Below, one piece after another: positions 1 through 5,808 of a DNA stretch of 15,071 bases. A model generated the notes under the pieces. That model saw only the letters and a program-made list of their open reading frames with translations, made no database searches and was not told where the DNA came from. Source of the stretch: Micrococcales bacterium (GTDB lineage: Bacteria > Actinomycetota > Actinomycetes > Actinomycetales > Dermatophilaceae). Within the stretch, counting starts at the first letter, position 1. Every line of letters begins with the position of its first letter. The position numbers and the translations under genes are program-made. The stretch spans positions 1-15,071 of the forward strand of contig PMJN01000385.1 in the NCBI GenBank assembly GCA_003157445.1, read 5' to 3'.

Positions 1-11
1 CGCCGAGCTTG

Positions 12-1010
12 TCAATGGTGATCATCTGCCAACTCCTTGCGCTGTGCGTTGTTGAGCTCTGCGACGGGCGTGCCGGCCAGGACCGCCTCGACCTCGTCCA
101 CGCTGGGCATTGCCGTCGAACACTCGAGTCTTGAGGCAACGATTGCCCCTGCCGCACTGGCCCCGGCGACGATGCGCTCGAGCGACCAACCGCTGAGCAG
201 GCCATGACACAAAGACCCTCCGAAGGCATCGCCGGCACCCAGCCCGTTGACGACATCGATCAAGATCGGGGGCACCACGACACGTTGGTCGCGGCTCTTG
301 GCCAACGTCCCCAGGGGGCCCTGCTTGACGATGGCGATCTCGACGCCGGCATCGAGCAGTGCGTCGGCCGCTCGGTCGGGCACCGTCTCGCCGACGGCAA
401 TCTCGCACTCCTCGGCGTTGCCGACGGCGACGGTGAACTGCCCGAGGACCTTGCGGATCTGCTCGGTCGCCTCCCTGGCACTGGACCAGAACATCGGACG
501 GTAGTCGAGGTCTAGGACGGTATGTCGGGCCCGGTCCCGCGCGGCAAGCGCGGCGTAGTGGGCCGAGCGGCTCGGCTCAGCGGAGAGCCCGGTCACTGAA
601 ACCCAGAAGAGCTTGGCTGCCTCGATGACATCCAGGGGCATGTCAGAGGTGCGAAGCTGCATGTCGGGGGCGCTGGGCTGGCGGTAGAAGTAGAGCGGGA
701 AGTGGTCCGGCGGAAATATCTCACAAAAGGTGACCGGCGTGGCGAAGTCCGTACTGGTGATCACGAAGTCATCCGTGACGCCGAGGCGAACCATCTCGCG
801 CCGAACGAATCGGCCGAAGGAGTCGGAGCCGACGCCGGTGAGTACTGCTGCCGAGTGGCCCAGTCGCGCAGCGGCGACTGCCACGTTCGTCGGGCTGCCA
901 CCCAGGAACTTTCCGAAGGTCTGGACGTCCTCCAGACCGACACCTATCTGCAGTGGGTAGATGTCCACCCCCGACCGGCCGATGGTCAGGACCGCCACAC
1001 CTGTGGGCAC
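12..1010 (-). CDS. iolC: 5-dehydro-2-deoxygluconokinase (IolC), PfkB-family sugar kinase
   Basis: This enzyme phosphorylates 5-dehydro-2-deoxy-D-gluconate with ATP in the cytosolic myo-inositol catabolic pathway. The 332-residue protein has the PfkB/ribokinase fold. The substrate-side motif GGSPTN is at residues 37-42, and the C-terminal signature GLGAGDAF is around 256-263, with the catalytic-base Asp at 261. IolC-type hallmarks are LEDVQTFGKFLGGSPTN near 26-42, LYFYRQPSAPD near 106-116 and LDLDYRPMFW near 166-175; these separate it from ribokinase or fructokinase. The GTG start is chosen because AGGAGG (positions 1015-1020 on the opposite strand) lies four bases upstream. The length is normal and the reading frame is intact. 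It points out of the window's left edge, so other inositol genes may follow. The divergent GntR regulator is the likely controller (inference). Confidence in the family is very high and in the substrate high. Confidence 0.92.
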   Translation of the reverse strand: MPTGVAVLTIGRSGVDIYPLQIGVGLEDVQTFGKFLGGSPTNVAVAAARLGHSAAVLTGVGSDSFGRFVRREMVRLGVTDDFVITSTDFATPVTFCEIFPPDHFPLYFYRQPSAPDMQLRTSDMPLDVIEAAKLFWVSVTGLSAEPSRSAHYAALAARDRARHTVLDLDYRPMFWSSAREATEQIRKVLGQFTVAVGNAEECEIAVGETVPDRAADALLDAGVEIAIVKQGPLGTLAKSRDQRVVVPPILIDVVNGLGAGDAFGGSLCHGLLSGWSLERIVAGASAAGAIVASRLECSTAMPSVDEVEAVLAGTPVAELNNAQRKELADDHH

Positions 1011-1073
1011 GGTTCCTCCTGGTTGTCCACGTGATTGCGGATCACCCCCATGGGGCGAACACGACGATGAGGG

Positions 1074-1102
1074 TCGATGGCGATCTGCTCGATCGCCATC
1101 GA
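1074..1102. promoter_or_regulatory. Perfect 12-bp inverted repeat, candidate operator or leader hairpin of iolC
   Basis: The arm TCGATGGCGATC (1074-1085) is followed by the 5-base spacer TGCTC and the exact reverse complement GATCGCCATCGA (1091-1102). It lies 64 bases upstream of the iolC start, between divergent genes, where an operator for the adjacent GntR protein would be expected. It could instead fold as a hairpin in the iolC 5' leader. There is no T-run, so it does not look like a simple terminator. The dyad is directly seen; the role is inference. Confidence 0.55.
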
Positions 1103-1298
1103 CTGCCGCCTAGAAGGACTCTGCACCCAGCGACCAATCAAAGTCAAAGGCTTTGTCCGAACATTCGAACATCAGGCTCCAAATCCCTAGGATTCGCCGA
1201 TCCTGTTGAACTGCCAGTGCTGACTGTGCTCTCAATGAAGGTCCGTGTCGCGCCGCGCCGACCGACGGTGGTGCGCACAGGTCGCATTCGTCATAATG

Positions 1299-1308
1299 TC
1301 TGTACAGA
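1299..1308. promoter_or_regulatory. TCTGTACAGA palindrome near the gntR promoter
   Basis: A perfect 10-bp palindrome with a central GTAC sits just after a CATAAT -10-like hexamer (1292-1297) and 49-58 bases before the regulator's GTG start. Many HutC-type GntR proteins bind short GT/AC-rich dyads over their own promoter, so an autoregulatory operator is plausible. That role is inference. Confidence 0.4.
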
Positions 1309-1356
1309 ACGATCACAGCGCAGATTGTTAGGTCAACAAGAGGAGCCTGAGGGGAC

Positions 1357-2106
1357 GTGTCTGACGACCAAACAACAATGCTGCGCATTAACCTCGATCA
1401 CTCAAGCCCGGTGCCCCTCTACCACCAGATGGCCAAGGCCATTGAGAAGGACATCAAGACAGGCGTGCTGACACCCGGGGAACGCCTGGAGAACGAGATC
1501 ACCCTAGCCAGACGACTGCGGGTCTCACGGCCCACCGCGCGGCGCGCCCTGCAGGAGTTGGTGGACCTCGGAATGCTCGTGCGAAAGCGCGGCGTGGGTA
1601 CGCAGATCGCGCCCGTACGGGTTCACCGGACAGTGGACCTCACCAGCCTTTTCGATGACCTTGCTGGCAGCGGTCGCAACCCGACCACCAAGGTGCTGGG
1701 ATACACCGTTGGACCTGGAACGCCCGAGATCTGCAGCGTGCTCGAGATCCCGCTGGGCGCAGAGGTGGTGACCGTCACGCGTTTGCGCTACGCCGACGGT
1801 GAGCCTCTGGCGCTGATGAACAACCACTTTGCTCTGGAGATCGCCCCCACGTATGAGGAACTCAACGATCTCGGTCTCTACGAAGCGCTGCGCGGGCGCG
1901 GGATCGAGATCCACATGGCGCAGCAGAGCATCGGCGCCCGCACTGCAACCTCCACCGAGGCCCGCATCCTGGACGAGAAGCCCAAGGCGGTCCTTCTGAG
2001 GATGGAGCGCACCGCGTACGACGCTGCAGGCCGCGCCATCGAGCACGGCCTGCATATCTACCGAGCGTCTCGCTACAGCTTCTCCACCACTCTCTTCGCC
2101 CAGTAG
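1357..2106 (+). CDS. GntR family (HutC/UTRA type) transcriptional regulator
   Basis: This is a 249-residue DNA-binding regulator. The N-terminal winged helix-turn-helix spans about residues 18-85: PLYHQMAKAIEKDIKTG opens it, ENEITLARRLRVSRPTARRAL forms the HTH, and LVRKRGVGTQI is the wing. A UTRA effector-binding domain (about 95-245) follows, with the typical VTRLRYADGEPLALMNN and the closing LLRMERTAYDAAGRAIEHG...YRASRYSF. The GTG start at 1357 is chosen because AGGAG at 1341-1345 lies 11 bases before it; a later ATG at 1378 has no suitable site. The gene is divergent from iolC, so it probably represses or senses intermediates of inositol catabolism (inference from position only). UTRA domains usually bind sugar phosphates or amino-acid-like ligands. 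The frame is intact and of normal length. Confidence 0.93.
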   Translation: MSDDQTTMLRINLDHSSPVPLYHQMAKAIEKDIKTGVLTPGERLENEITLARRLRVSRPTARRALQELVDLGMLVRKRGVGTQIAPVRVHRTVDLTSLFDDLAGSGRNPTTKVLGYTVGPGTPEICSVLEIPLGAEVVTVTRLRYADGEPLALMNNHFALEIAPTYEELNDLGLYEALRGRGIEIHMAQQSIGARTATSTEARILDEKPKAVLLRMERTAYDAAGRAIEHGLHIYRASRYSFSTTLFAQ

Positions 2107-2131
2107 GCCAATCCCGTCCGACAAGATGCCT

Positions 2132-2159
2132 GCCGAGCAGCCGCAGCTGCCTGTTCGGC
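2132..2159. terminator. Hairpin between convergent gntR and the usp pseudogene
   Basis: GCCGAGCAG (2132-2140) pairs with CTGTTCGGC (2151-2159) as a 9-bp stem with one G-U pair. The 10-base loop itself contains the palindrome GCAGCTGC. It lies 26 bases after the gntR stop and just beyond the 3' end of the opposing usp remnant, so it could terminate transcription from both sides. There is no T-run, which is common for actinobacterial hairpin terminators. Confidence 0.5.
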
Positions 2160-2173
2160 GGACCGTCCGGCGA

Positions 2174-2585
2174 TCAGGTCAACGACGATGAGGGGCACCG
2201 GGCAGACCCTGGCCCCAAGACCGAGCAGTTCGACTTGAGCACGACCGTCTGGGCGTGCTGCCAAGCATCAGCTTGCCAACCGTCGAGCGCCTCTTGAGTG
2301 CCACGACCACCAAACTGGCCCACCTGATCAATTGCGTCGAGAATCGCCTCGGACGAGTCGCTGGGAGTGTCCATGTGAGAGACCTCGATACCAACTCCCG
2401 CGGCCTTGAGGTCGGCAGCGAGCAGCGCGAGGGCCGAGGTGGGTGTGTACACCGCCCTGATGCTCGACTCCCCCTGCATGGAACTGACCACCAGGAGATC
2501 CTGCGAGCGCAGTCTCCTCCTCGCCAGCACGTGCCAGAACGGCCTCGCCCTCAGGGGTCGGAACGTACCCGACAACGATGGTCAT
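2174..2585 (-). pseudogene. Universal stress protein (UspA family) pseudogene, multiple frameshifts
   Basis: The remnant reads from an ATG at 2583-2585 (MTIVVGYVPTPEGEAVLARA, a typical Usp beta-1 strand and start) but jumps frames. After about 2500 the homology continues in a second frame (DLLVVSSMQGES ... LKAAGVGIEVSHMDTPSDSSEAILDAIDQ). Near 2315 it moves to a third frame (LVVVALKRRSTVGKLMLGST, the Usp ATP/phosphate-binding GxxRRSxVGKxxLGS region). It ends near 2250-2174 back in the second frame (QTVVLKSNCSVLGPG, the closing strand). Intact Usp proteins of about 140 residues hold these pieces in one frame, so at least three indels have accumulated. It would have been a small cytosolic stress protein. 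It is convergent with the GntR gene. Family assignment rests on motif order and is fairly firm; a functional product is unlikely. Confidence 0.75.
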
Positions 2586-2735
2586 GACTGCCTCACAGTT
2601 GGTGATGGATGGGCAGACGCGGCCGGTCGGCTGCGAGGAGTCGGCGGGGCCCACCGCGGCGGACGAGCCAGGGCATGAGCCCCTTCCCGGCCGCATCGAG
2701 CAGCCACGCGCCCTTGAATGCTGGTGCACGCAATA

Positions 2736-2763
2736 TATGGGTGGTGGCGTATGGGTGGTGGCG
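2736..2763. repeat. 14-bp tandem duplication (TATGGGTGGTGGCG x2)
   Basis: Two exact head-to-tail copies of TATGGGTGGTGGCG occupy 2736-2749 and 2750-2763, and the next two bases (TA) begin a third. It looks like a replication-slippage duplication in non-coding sequence. Confidence 0.8.
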
Positions 2764-3334
2764 TAAACGCTCACTGGCTCCACTGGAGGGTTCAACCGGG
2801 CAGAGCGACGTTGTTCGAGACTGAAGCCCAAGAAGTGGGTGGACACCGGTGCCAGCGCTCTGGGGGCACCGCCAGTCGCACCCAGTCAGCAGGGGTGCCA
2901 CACAAGCGCACGCCTGACCAACGACCTACTGGTGGCCCGCCTACGACAAGTCCGGGCGACCTTCGAGGCCGCCAAGGGTCTGCCCATGGCAACGGTTTTC
3001 CGCTCTCGCACGTGCCCGTCCATTCATGAGTCTTCAGCCGTTGTCATTTCGCCATTCCACGTGCGGTGGCCAAGGTCGGCGGCCGAGGGGAGCTCCTGAT
3101 CTGCGGTGCGAACGATTTTGGATGGCCTTTGCTCTTCCGAACAAGGTGCCCGAACGTGCATGCTTGAGGCTGGACTCTCGGGGAGGGCGAGCATGAACGC
3201 GGTGGCAGCTAGCCGGCTTCACGTACACGGCCGGGTTGTCGGCGCGTCCGACCAGACGTCGGAGACCATTGAGATTCGGGGACGAGGCGCAGCGCCTCCG
3301 TACGTGCCACGCCGCAATGGGCATGAAGCCCTCA

Positions 3335-3365
3335 TGTTCCCCGGAACGGATGAGTCCGGGGAACA
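3335..3365. other. Perfect 11-bp inverted repeat (hairpin)
   Basis: TGTTCCCCGGA (3335-3345) and its exact reverse complement TCCGGGGAACA (3355-3365) flank the 9-base loop ACGGATGAG. No T-run follows and no confident gene ends here. It may be a terminator of a lost gene, a protein-binding dyad or a structured RNA element. The CGGGGAACAC end resembles part of type I-E CRISPR repeats, but there is only one copy. Confidence 0.6.
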
Positions 3366-3450
3366 CCTACACAACCACGAGTCCACCCGAGGGTGATCGG
3401 CTCACCCCGTTCGGGTCCACCGGCTGGGGTGTCGGCCCTTAGCCGAGCAT

Positions 3451-3543
3451 CGGCGTATCACCGGATCGGCGTATCACCGGATCACCGGATCACCGGATCA
3501 CCGGATCACCGGATCACCGGATCACCGGATCACCGGATCACCG
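3451..3543. repeat. Tandem array of the 8-bp unit ATCACCGG (about 9 copies) with a 16-bp leader duplication
   Basis: Eight perfect ATCACCGG units run from 3473 to 3536 and a seven-base partial unit (ATCACCG) follows at 3537-3543. Upstream, CGGCGTATCACCGGAT occurs twice head to tail (3451-3466 and 3467-3482), which shows how the array was seeded. The 8-bp period is not a multiple of three, so copy-number change would shift any frame crossing it. Each unit carries CCGG and, at the junction, GATC. It lies 49 bases before the ATG of the small frame at 3592. Confidence 0.95.
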
Positions 3544-3591
3544 ATGCAGGATCACGGCAGCCAAGCTGCCACCGAACCGAAGGAGTCGTCC

Positions 3592-3828
3592 ATGTCGCCC
3601 AGGAACGCAGGCAAGCCCACCGACGCCGCCATTCTTGCAAGCCCGCCCGCACACAGTTCCCCCACAACACCGGGTGCAGAGCTCACGCTGCTGCAGGACG
3701 GCAATGCCAGCGGACGCACCCCGGCCACAAACCTCCACAGACTCCGCCCGGCCAGTCCCCCACGAGTGGGGCTATCGCGAAGCACTGACCCTCTTCCGTT
3801 CGACGACCCCTGTAACTACCTTGGATAG
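3592..3828 (+). CDS. Hypothetical small protein (78 aa)
   Basis: I do not recognise this protein. The case for a gene is its start: GAAGGAG at 3579-3585 lies six bases before the ATG, an ideal ribosome site just downstream of the ATCACCGG array. The 78 residues begin MSPRNAGKPTDAAILASPP, are rich in Pro, Ser, Thr and Ala, and show no membrane segment, signal peptide or known motif; the sequence is probably disordered. The end (PFDDPCNYLG) is unremarkable. It is the first of several small plus-strand frames running to 6628. The leader shares AACCGAAGG with the leader of the XRE-like gene at 4194. It could also be a 5' remnant of a longer gene, because open frames in other phases continue beyond its stop. 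Confidence 0.35.
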   Translation: MSPRNAGKPTDAAILASPPAHSSPTTPGAELTLLQDGNASGRTPATNLHRLRPASPPRVGLSRSTDPLPFDDPCNYLG

Positions 3829-4193
3829 GGACGGTCGCCGCCACGGCGCCACTCCAACGGGCACACAGGGCAGATACCCCGCGAACAGCGACAACTTGCA
3901 GCGGATGCGCGCAATGAGCGCGACTCTGTGCTCCGAGACGGAAGGCAGAGTCCCCATCGAACTTCGTCCGGACCGCCTTGGACCAGAGCAGGTAGACCGT
4001 CCAAGATCGGGCAGCTGAGTTCACGACGATCGCGGCTCTGCAGCCTCTGGAAAACCTTGTCCAGGCTGGCTCATCGCGGCTGAACCAGGGTAACGACTGC
4101 CCGGGGATGGGATTGGACAAGACAGAACGGCCCCGGCCGGCGGGCTAACCCCGACCGGCCTTACCGATTCACCTAACCGAAGGGGAACTGATC
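3829..4193. other. Gap between small ORFs with a GC-rich hairpin
   Basis: About 365 bp lie between the 78-residue frame and the XRE-like gene. Open frames cross it on both strands but none shows a recognisable domain. At 4135-4160 GGCCGG pairs with CCGGCC, and an inner GGG/CCC pairs around a short loop, forming a strong hairpin that ends 34 bases before the XRE-like start. It could terminate upstream transcription or act as a leader structure. Confidence 0.4.
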
Positions 4194-4484
4194 GTGAGGA
4201 ACATTCACCAGGCAGGAGACCACCGGGAGCACCATCGAGATAACCAGCGTGGCAGCGATGGAGTCGGCTTGGCCAGACCCACGCCACCCAAACCAACGGC
4301 AAGAATCACACTGCGACAGATCCGCGAGCAGGCGGGAGTCCCCCTCAGAGACCTTGCAGCACAAGCTGGGGTCTCCATCTCCACACTGCGGAAGTTCGAG
4401 ACAGGCATCCCCGATCTCGCTCCAGCCACCTACGCCCACACGATCGCCGCACTCCAAACCCTCAAGTCAAGGTCAGCGCTATGA
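4194..4484 (+). CDS. Small XRE-like helix-turn-helix protein (96 aa)
   Basis: This is a probable small DNA-binding regulator. The C-terminal half (about residues 38-92) has the Cro/C1 HTH pattern: TLRQIREQAGVPLRDLAAQAGVSIST, with helix 2 LRDLAAQAG and recognition helix SISTLRKFETG, then a closing helix HTIAALQTLKS. The N-terminal 35 residues are polar, histidine-rich and unassigned. The GTG start is supported by AAGGGGA at 4180-4186, seven bases upstream. There is no effector domain, as in phage, plasmid and toxin-antitoxin regulators, although no toxin is recognisable nearby. Its stop codon overlaps the next frame's ATG (ATGA at 4481-4484), suggesting translational coupling. The HTH call is good; its targets are unknown. 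Confidence 0.7.
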   Translation: MRNIHQAGDHREHHRDNQRGSDGVGLARPTPPKPTARITLRQIREQAGVPLRDLAAQAGVSISTLRKFETGIPDLAPATYAHTIAALQTLKSRSAL

Positions 4485-4573
4485 GCGACCTATCGGCTGC
4501 CATCGCAAGCAGAGCCCCGGCAGATCAGGCACAGACTCAGGAGATCGACAAGATGACGGCGGCGAGTTCATGA
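4481..4573 (+). CDS. Possible 30-residue peptide overlapping the XRE-like stop
   Basis: The ATG overlaps the preceding TGA as ATGA. The frame encodes 30 residues (MSDLSAAIAS ... MTAASS), mostly Ala, Ser and acidic or polar residues with no motif. Its own TGA overlaps the next ATG in the same way (ATGA at 4570-4573). Two consecutive ATGA junctions are typical of coupled operons but can arise by chance in GC-rich DNA. No independent ribosome site is evident. Confidence 0.25.
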   Translation: MSDLSAAIASRAPADQAQTQEIDKMTAASS

Positions 4574-4827
4574 CCCCCTGCTTGAGCGCCCATGTTCTGT
4601 GGGATGCTAACAACGCCAAGATGTTCGGCGCTCTGTGTCGGCGAAGCCTGCGGCTCTGTGAAGATGGCCAGCCGTGCCCGCTTATCCCGGATACAGGGCG
4701 GATCTTGCTTGTCTCCAGCCAGCGAGGTCTGACCTCCACCGCATACAGCACGGCCCCCACTTCTCCGATCTCGCCGGAAACCTCCTCCATAAGGCCCTCT
4801 CGCCGAAATGGTCAGACGGGACCGTGA
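4570..4827 (+). CDS. Possible small cysteine-containing protein (85 aa)
   Basis: I do not recognise this protein. The frame starts at an ATG overlapping the previous stop (ATGA) and runs 85 residues. The first half (MTPCLSAHVLWDANNAKMFGALCRRSL) contains four cysteines within residues 4-36. The second half is Ser/Thr/Pro-rich and looks low-complexity, which argues against a folded domain there. It overlaps the response-regulator-like fragment by 20 bases. It may be part of a coupled small-ORF operon or only an accidental frame. Confidence 0.22.
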   Translation: MTPCLSAHVLWDANNAKMFGALCRRSLRLCEDGQPCPLIPDTGRILLVSSQRGLTSTAYSTAPTSPISPETSSIRPSRRNGQTGP

Positions 4828-5071
4828 GCACGCACGTGTCGTCGTTGGGCACGACACGATCTTCTCGGATCTACTCGCGGCGGCGTTGGAGGGCGAACCC
4901 GGGTTTCACGTGTGTCGGCAGGGCCTGGCAGCCAAGCCCGGGCTGTCGCTGTGGTTGACAGCCCATGGCGGCCCTGGCCCTTTGGGGATGTTTGTGTTGG
5001 CGACGGTGGCGGGGGGACCGCCAGCCAGGAGTTGGCCCGCCTATTCCGCAAGCTTCGTGTCTTCGTGTTGA
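4808..5071 (+). pseudogene. Fragment resembling a NarL-type response-regulator receiver domain
   Basis: The translation starting MVRRDREHARVVVGHDTIFSDLLAAALEGEPGFHV resembles the first ~35 residues of NarL/LuxR-family receiver domains, where a hydrophobic strand and an acidic pair precede a (L/I)FRDLLAALLEGEPGF helix. The first acidic residue seems replaced (GHD instead of DDH/DDT). Beyond about residue 40 the similarity ends: no phospho-Asp strand, no T/S or K landmarks and no LuxR HTH follow in any frame I can see. It is best read as a decayed or truncated response regulator. A genuine short protein of 87 residues cannot be excluded. The family call is moderate and rests on one short segment. 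Confidence 0.4.
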
Positions 5072-5124
5072 ACGCTCAGCGCCACATGGCGCTCGTGCAG
5101 CAGGCCGAGGACACGGCGGCATAA
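4912..5124 (+). CDS. Possible small protein preceding the membrane protein (up to 70 aa)
   Basis: The frame ends with a coding-like amphipathic helical segment, ELARLFRKLRVFVLNAQRHMALVQQAEDTAA. Its TAA overlaps the ATG of the next frame by one base (TAATG at 5122-5126), a classic termination-reinitiation junction. The start is uncertain: GTG at 4912, a later GTG or a TTG near 5034 are all possible, and none has a strong ribosome site. The N-terminal part before ELARLF reads poorly and may not be translated, or the segment may be the 3' end of a frameshifted longer gene joined to the response-regulator-like fragment. The family is unknown. Confidence 0.3.
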   Translation: MSAGPGSQARAVAVVDSPWRPWPFGDVCVGDGGGGTASQELARLFRKLRVFVLNAQRHMALVQQAEDTAA

Positions 5125-5324
5125 TGCTGATGCAGTGGTACGACATAGCCGGAGTCATTGGGACGATATTCGTCGGCTTTGTTGCCATACTCGCTCTGGT
5201 CTTCTACCTCGAGCAGTGGCTCGCCCGACCTGAACCACCCAATCTGGCCGCCCCCGCGGAACAGGAACTCGACGAACAAGACGACCGCGGGCTTGAGCCG
5301 CCGGGCTCTGCACCTATCGGGTGA
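5124..5324 (+). CDS. Small single-pass membrane protein (66 aa)
   Basis: The protein begins MLMQWYDIAGVIGTIF and has one clear hydrophobic helix at about residues 7-27 (IAGVIGTIFVGFVAILALVFY), followed by an aromatic/charged border (LEQWLARPEPP). The tail is acidic and Pro-rich, with the cluster EQELDEQDD around 44-52. The short N-terminus with no positive charges and the arginine after the helix fit an orientation with N-terminus out and tail in the cytoplasm (inference). Its ATG overlaps the preceding TAA, so translation may depend on reinitiation; a second ATG at 5130 is an alternative. The function is unknown. Small tail-bearing proteins like this often regulate larger membrane complexes, but nothing here identifies a partner. 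Confidence 0.5.
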   Translation: MLMQWYDIAGVIGTIFVGFVAILALVFYLEQWLARPEPPNLAAPAEQELDEQDDRGLEPPGSAPIG

Positions 5325-5808
5325 GGCGGGCGACTCCCCGCTGACGCATTGATGGGTCCGCTGCCATGGCCGAAGCCGAAGTGATGCAGAAACGCTCCGA
5401 CCGCCCACCAGGTCATCCTCCTGCCGCACTCGCCCGGAAACAACGGGGCTGAAGCAGGCTGCCCGATACTCGGACCGGTTGGAGGGGCAACGGGTCCCCG
5501 GGTGCATGGGTGTGGGCAGTCCTTAGGTCGAAGTGCCCAGGTCCGCCGGTCAGCACAGGCGGATTCGAACTCTTCAGCCGAGATGAACACCACCTTCGGC
5601 TGCAGCAGCTGCGGCGTGGGGCCCAAGAGATAGCACCTCTTGGACAGTTGACCACACAGCGTTCAGGTCATCCGGGCTAAGGCGGAGGTCGCCATCGTGT
5701 TGTGCTGAAAGGACTTTGGACCCTGTGAGGAACCACTGCGGGCACAGACACTGGACGTGTCGGCGGTGTGAGGCACGTGTGCACCATGTCGACGCAAATG
5801 GAGGGTTC
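5325..5808. other. Gap without a confident gene
   Basis: About 480 bp lie between the 66-residue membrane protein and the frame at 5809. Minus-strand translations contain two short protein-like pieces in different phases: LRLSPDDLNAVWSTVQEVLS near 5690-5630, and VVFISAEEFESACADRRTWALR near 5600-5530. This suggests a small frameshifted minus-strand gene. Neither piece has an evident start with a ribosome site, and I cannot assign a family. Nothing else is recognisable. Confidence 0.35.

Larger units (their letters stand above)
1011..1356. promoter_or_regulatory. Divergent iolC/gntR intergenic control region
   Basis: This 346-bp gap must hold the promoters of both iolC (minus) and the GntR regulator (plus). 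It contains several dyads: GTGAT-5-ATCAC at 1031-1045, CCCCATGGGG at 1046-1055, a perfect 12-bp inverted repeat at 1074-1102, a GTGCGCAC palindrome at 1271-1278 and a TCTGTACAGA palindrome at 1299-1308. There is also a CGAACAT direct repeat at 1158-1164 and 1166-1172 (8-bp period). A CATAAT -10-like hexamer at 1292-1297 could serve the regulator gene, but I see no convincing -35 box for it. Confidence 0.6.
2586..3450. other. Gene-poor stretch, no recognisable gene
   Basis: About 865 bp lie between the usp pseudogene and the ATCACCGG repeat array. Several open frames of 60-170 codons exist on both strands, but none has a recognisable domain, a good ribosome site and consistent codon use together. 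It holds a 14-bp tandem duplication (2736-2763) and a strong hairpin (3335-3365). I regard it as decayed or non-coding DNA. Confidence 0.5.

Noticed and set aside
3451..3543. CRISPR array in the repeated region
   Set aside because: The units are 8 bp and directly adjacent, without spacers, and no cas gene is nearby. This is a simple tandem repeat.
3393..3788. 131-codon plus-strand frame with SPDHRITG peptide repeats
   Set aside because: The repetitive part merely translates the 8-bp array through a 24-base cycle. There is no recognisable domain or good ribosome site, and the following sequence reads as Arg/His/Pro-rich noise.
4194..4573. Toxin-antitoxin pair (XRE-like gene plus overlapping frame)
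   Set aside because: The overlapping frame is only 30 residues with no toxin motif, and neither neighbouring frame matches a known toxin family.
5550..5590. tRNA T-arm motif (GTTCGAATCC on the minus strand)
   Set aside because: There is no matching stem, acceptor or anticodon arm around it. The same bases read as a plausible peptide (AEEFESACADRR).
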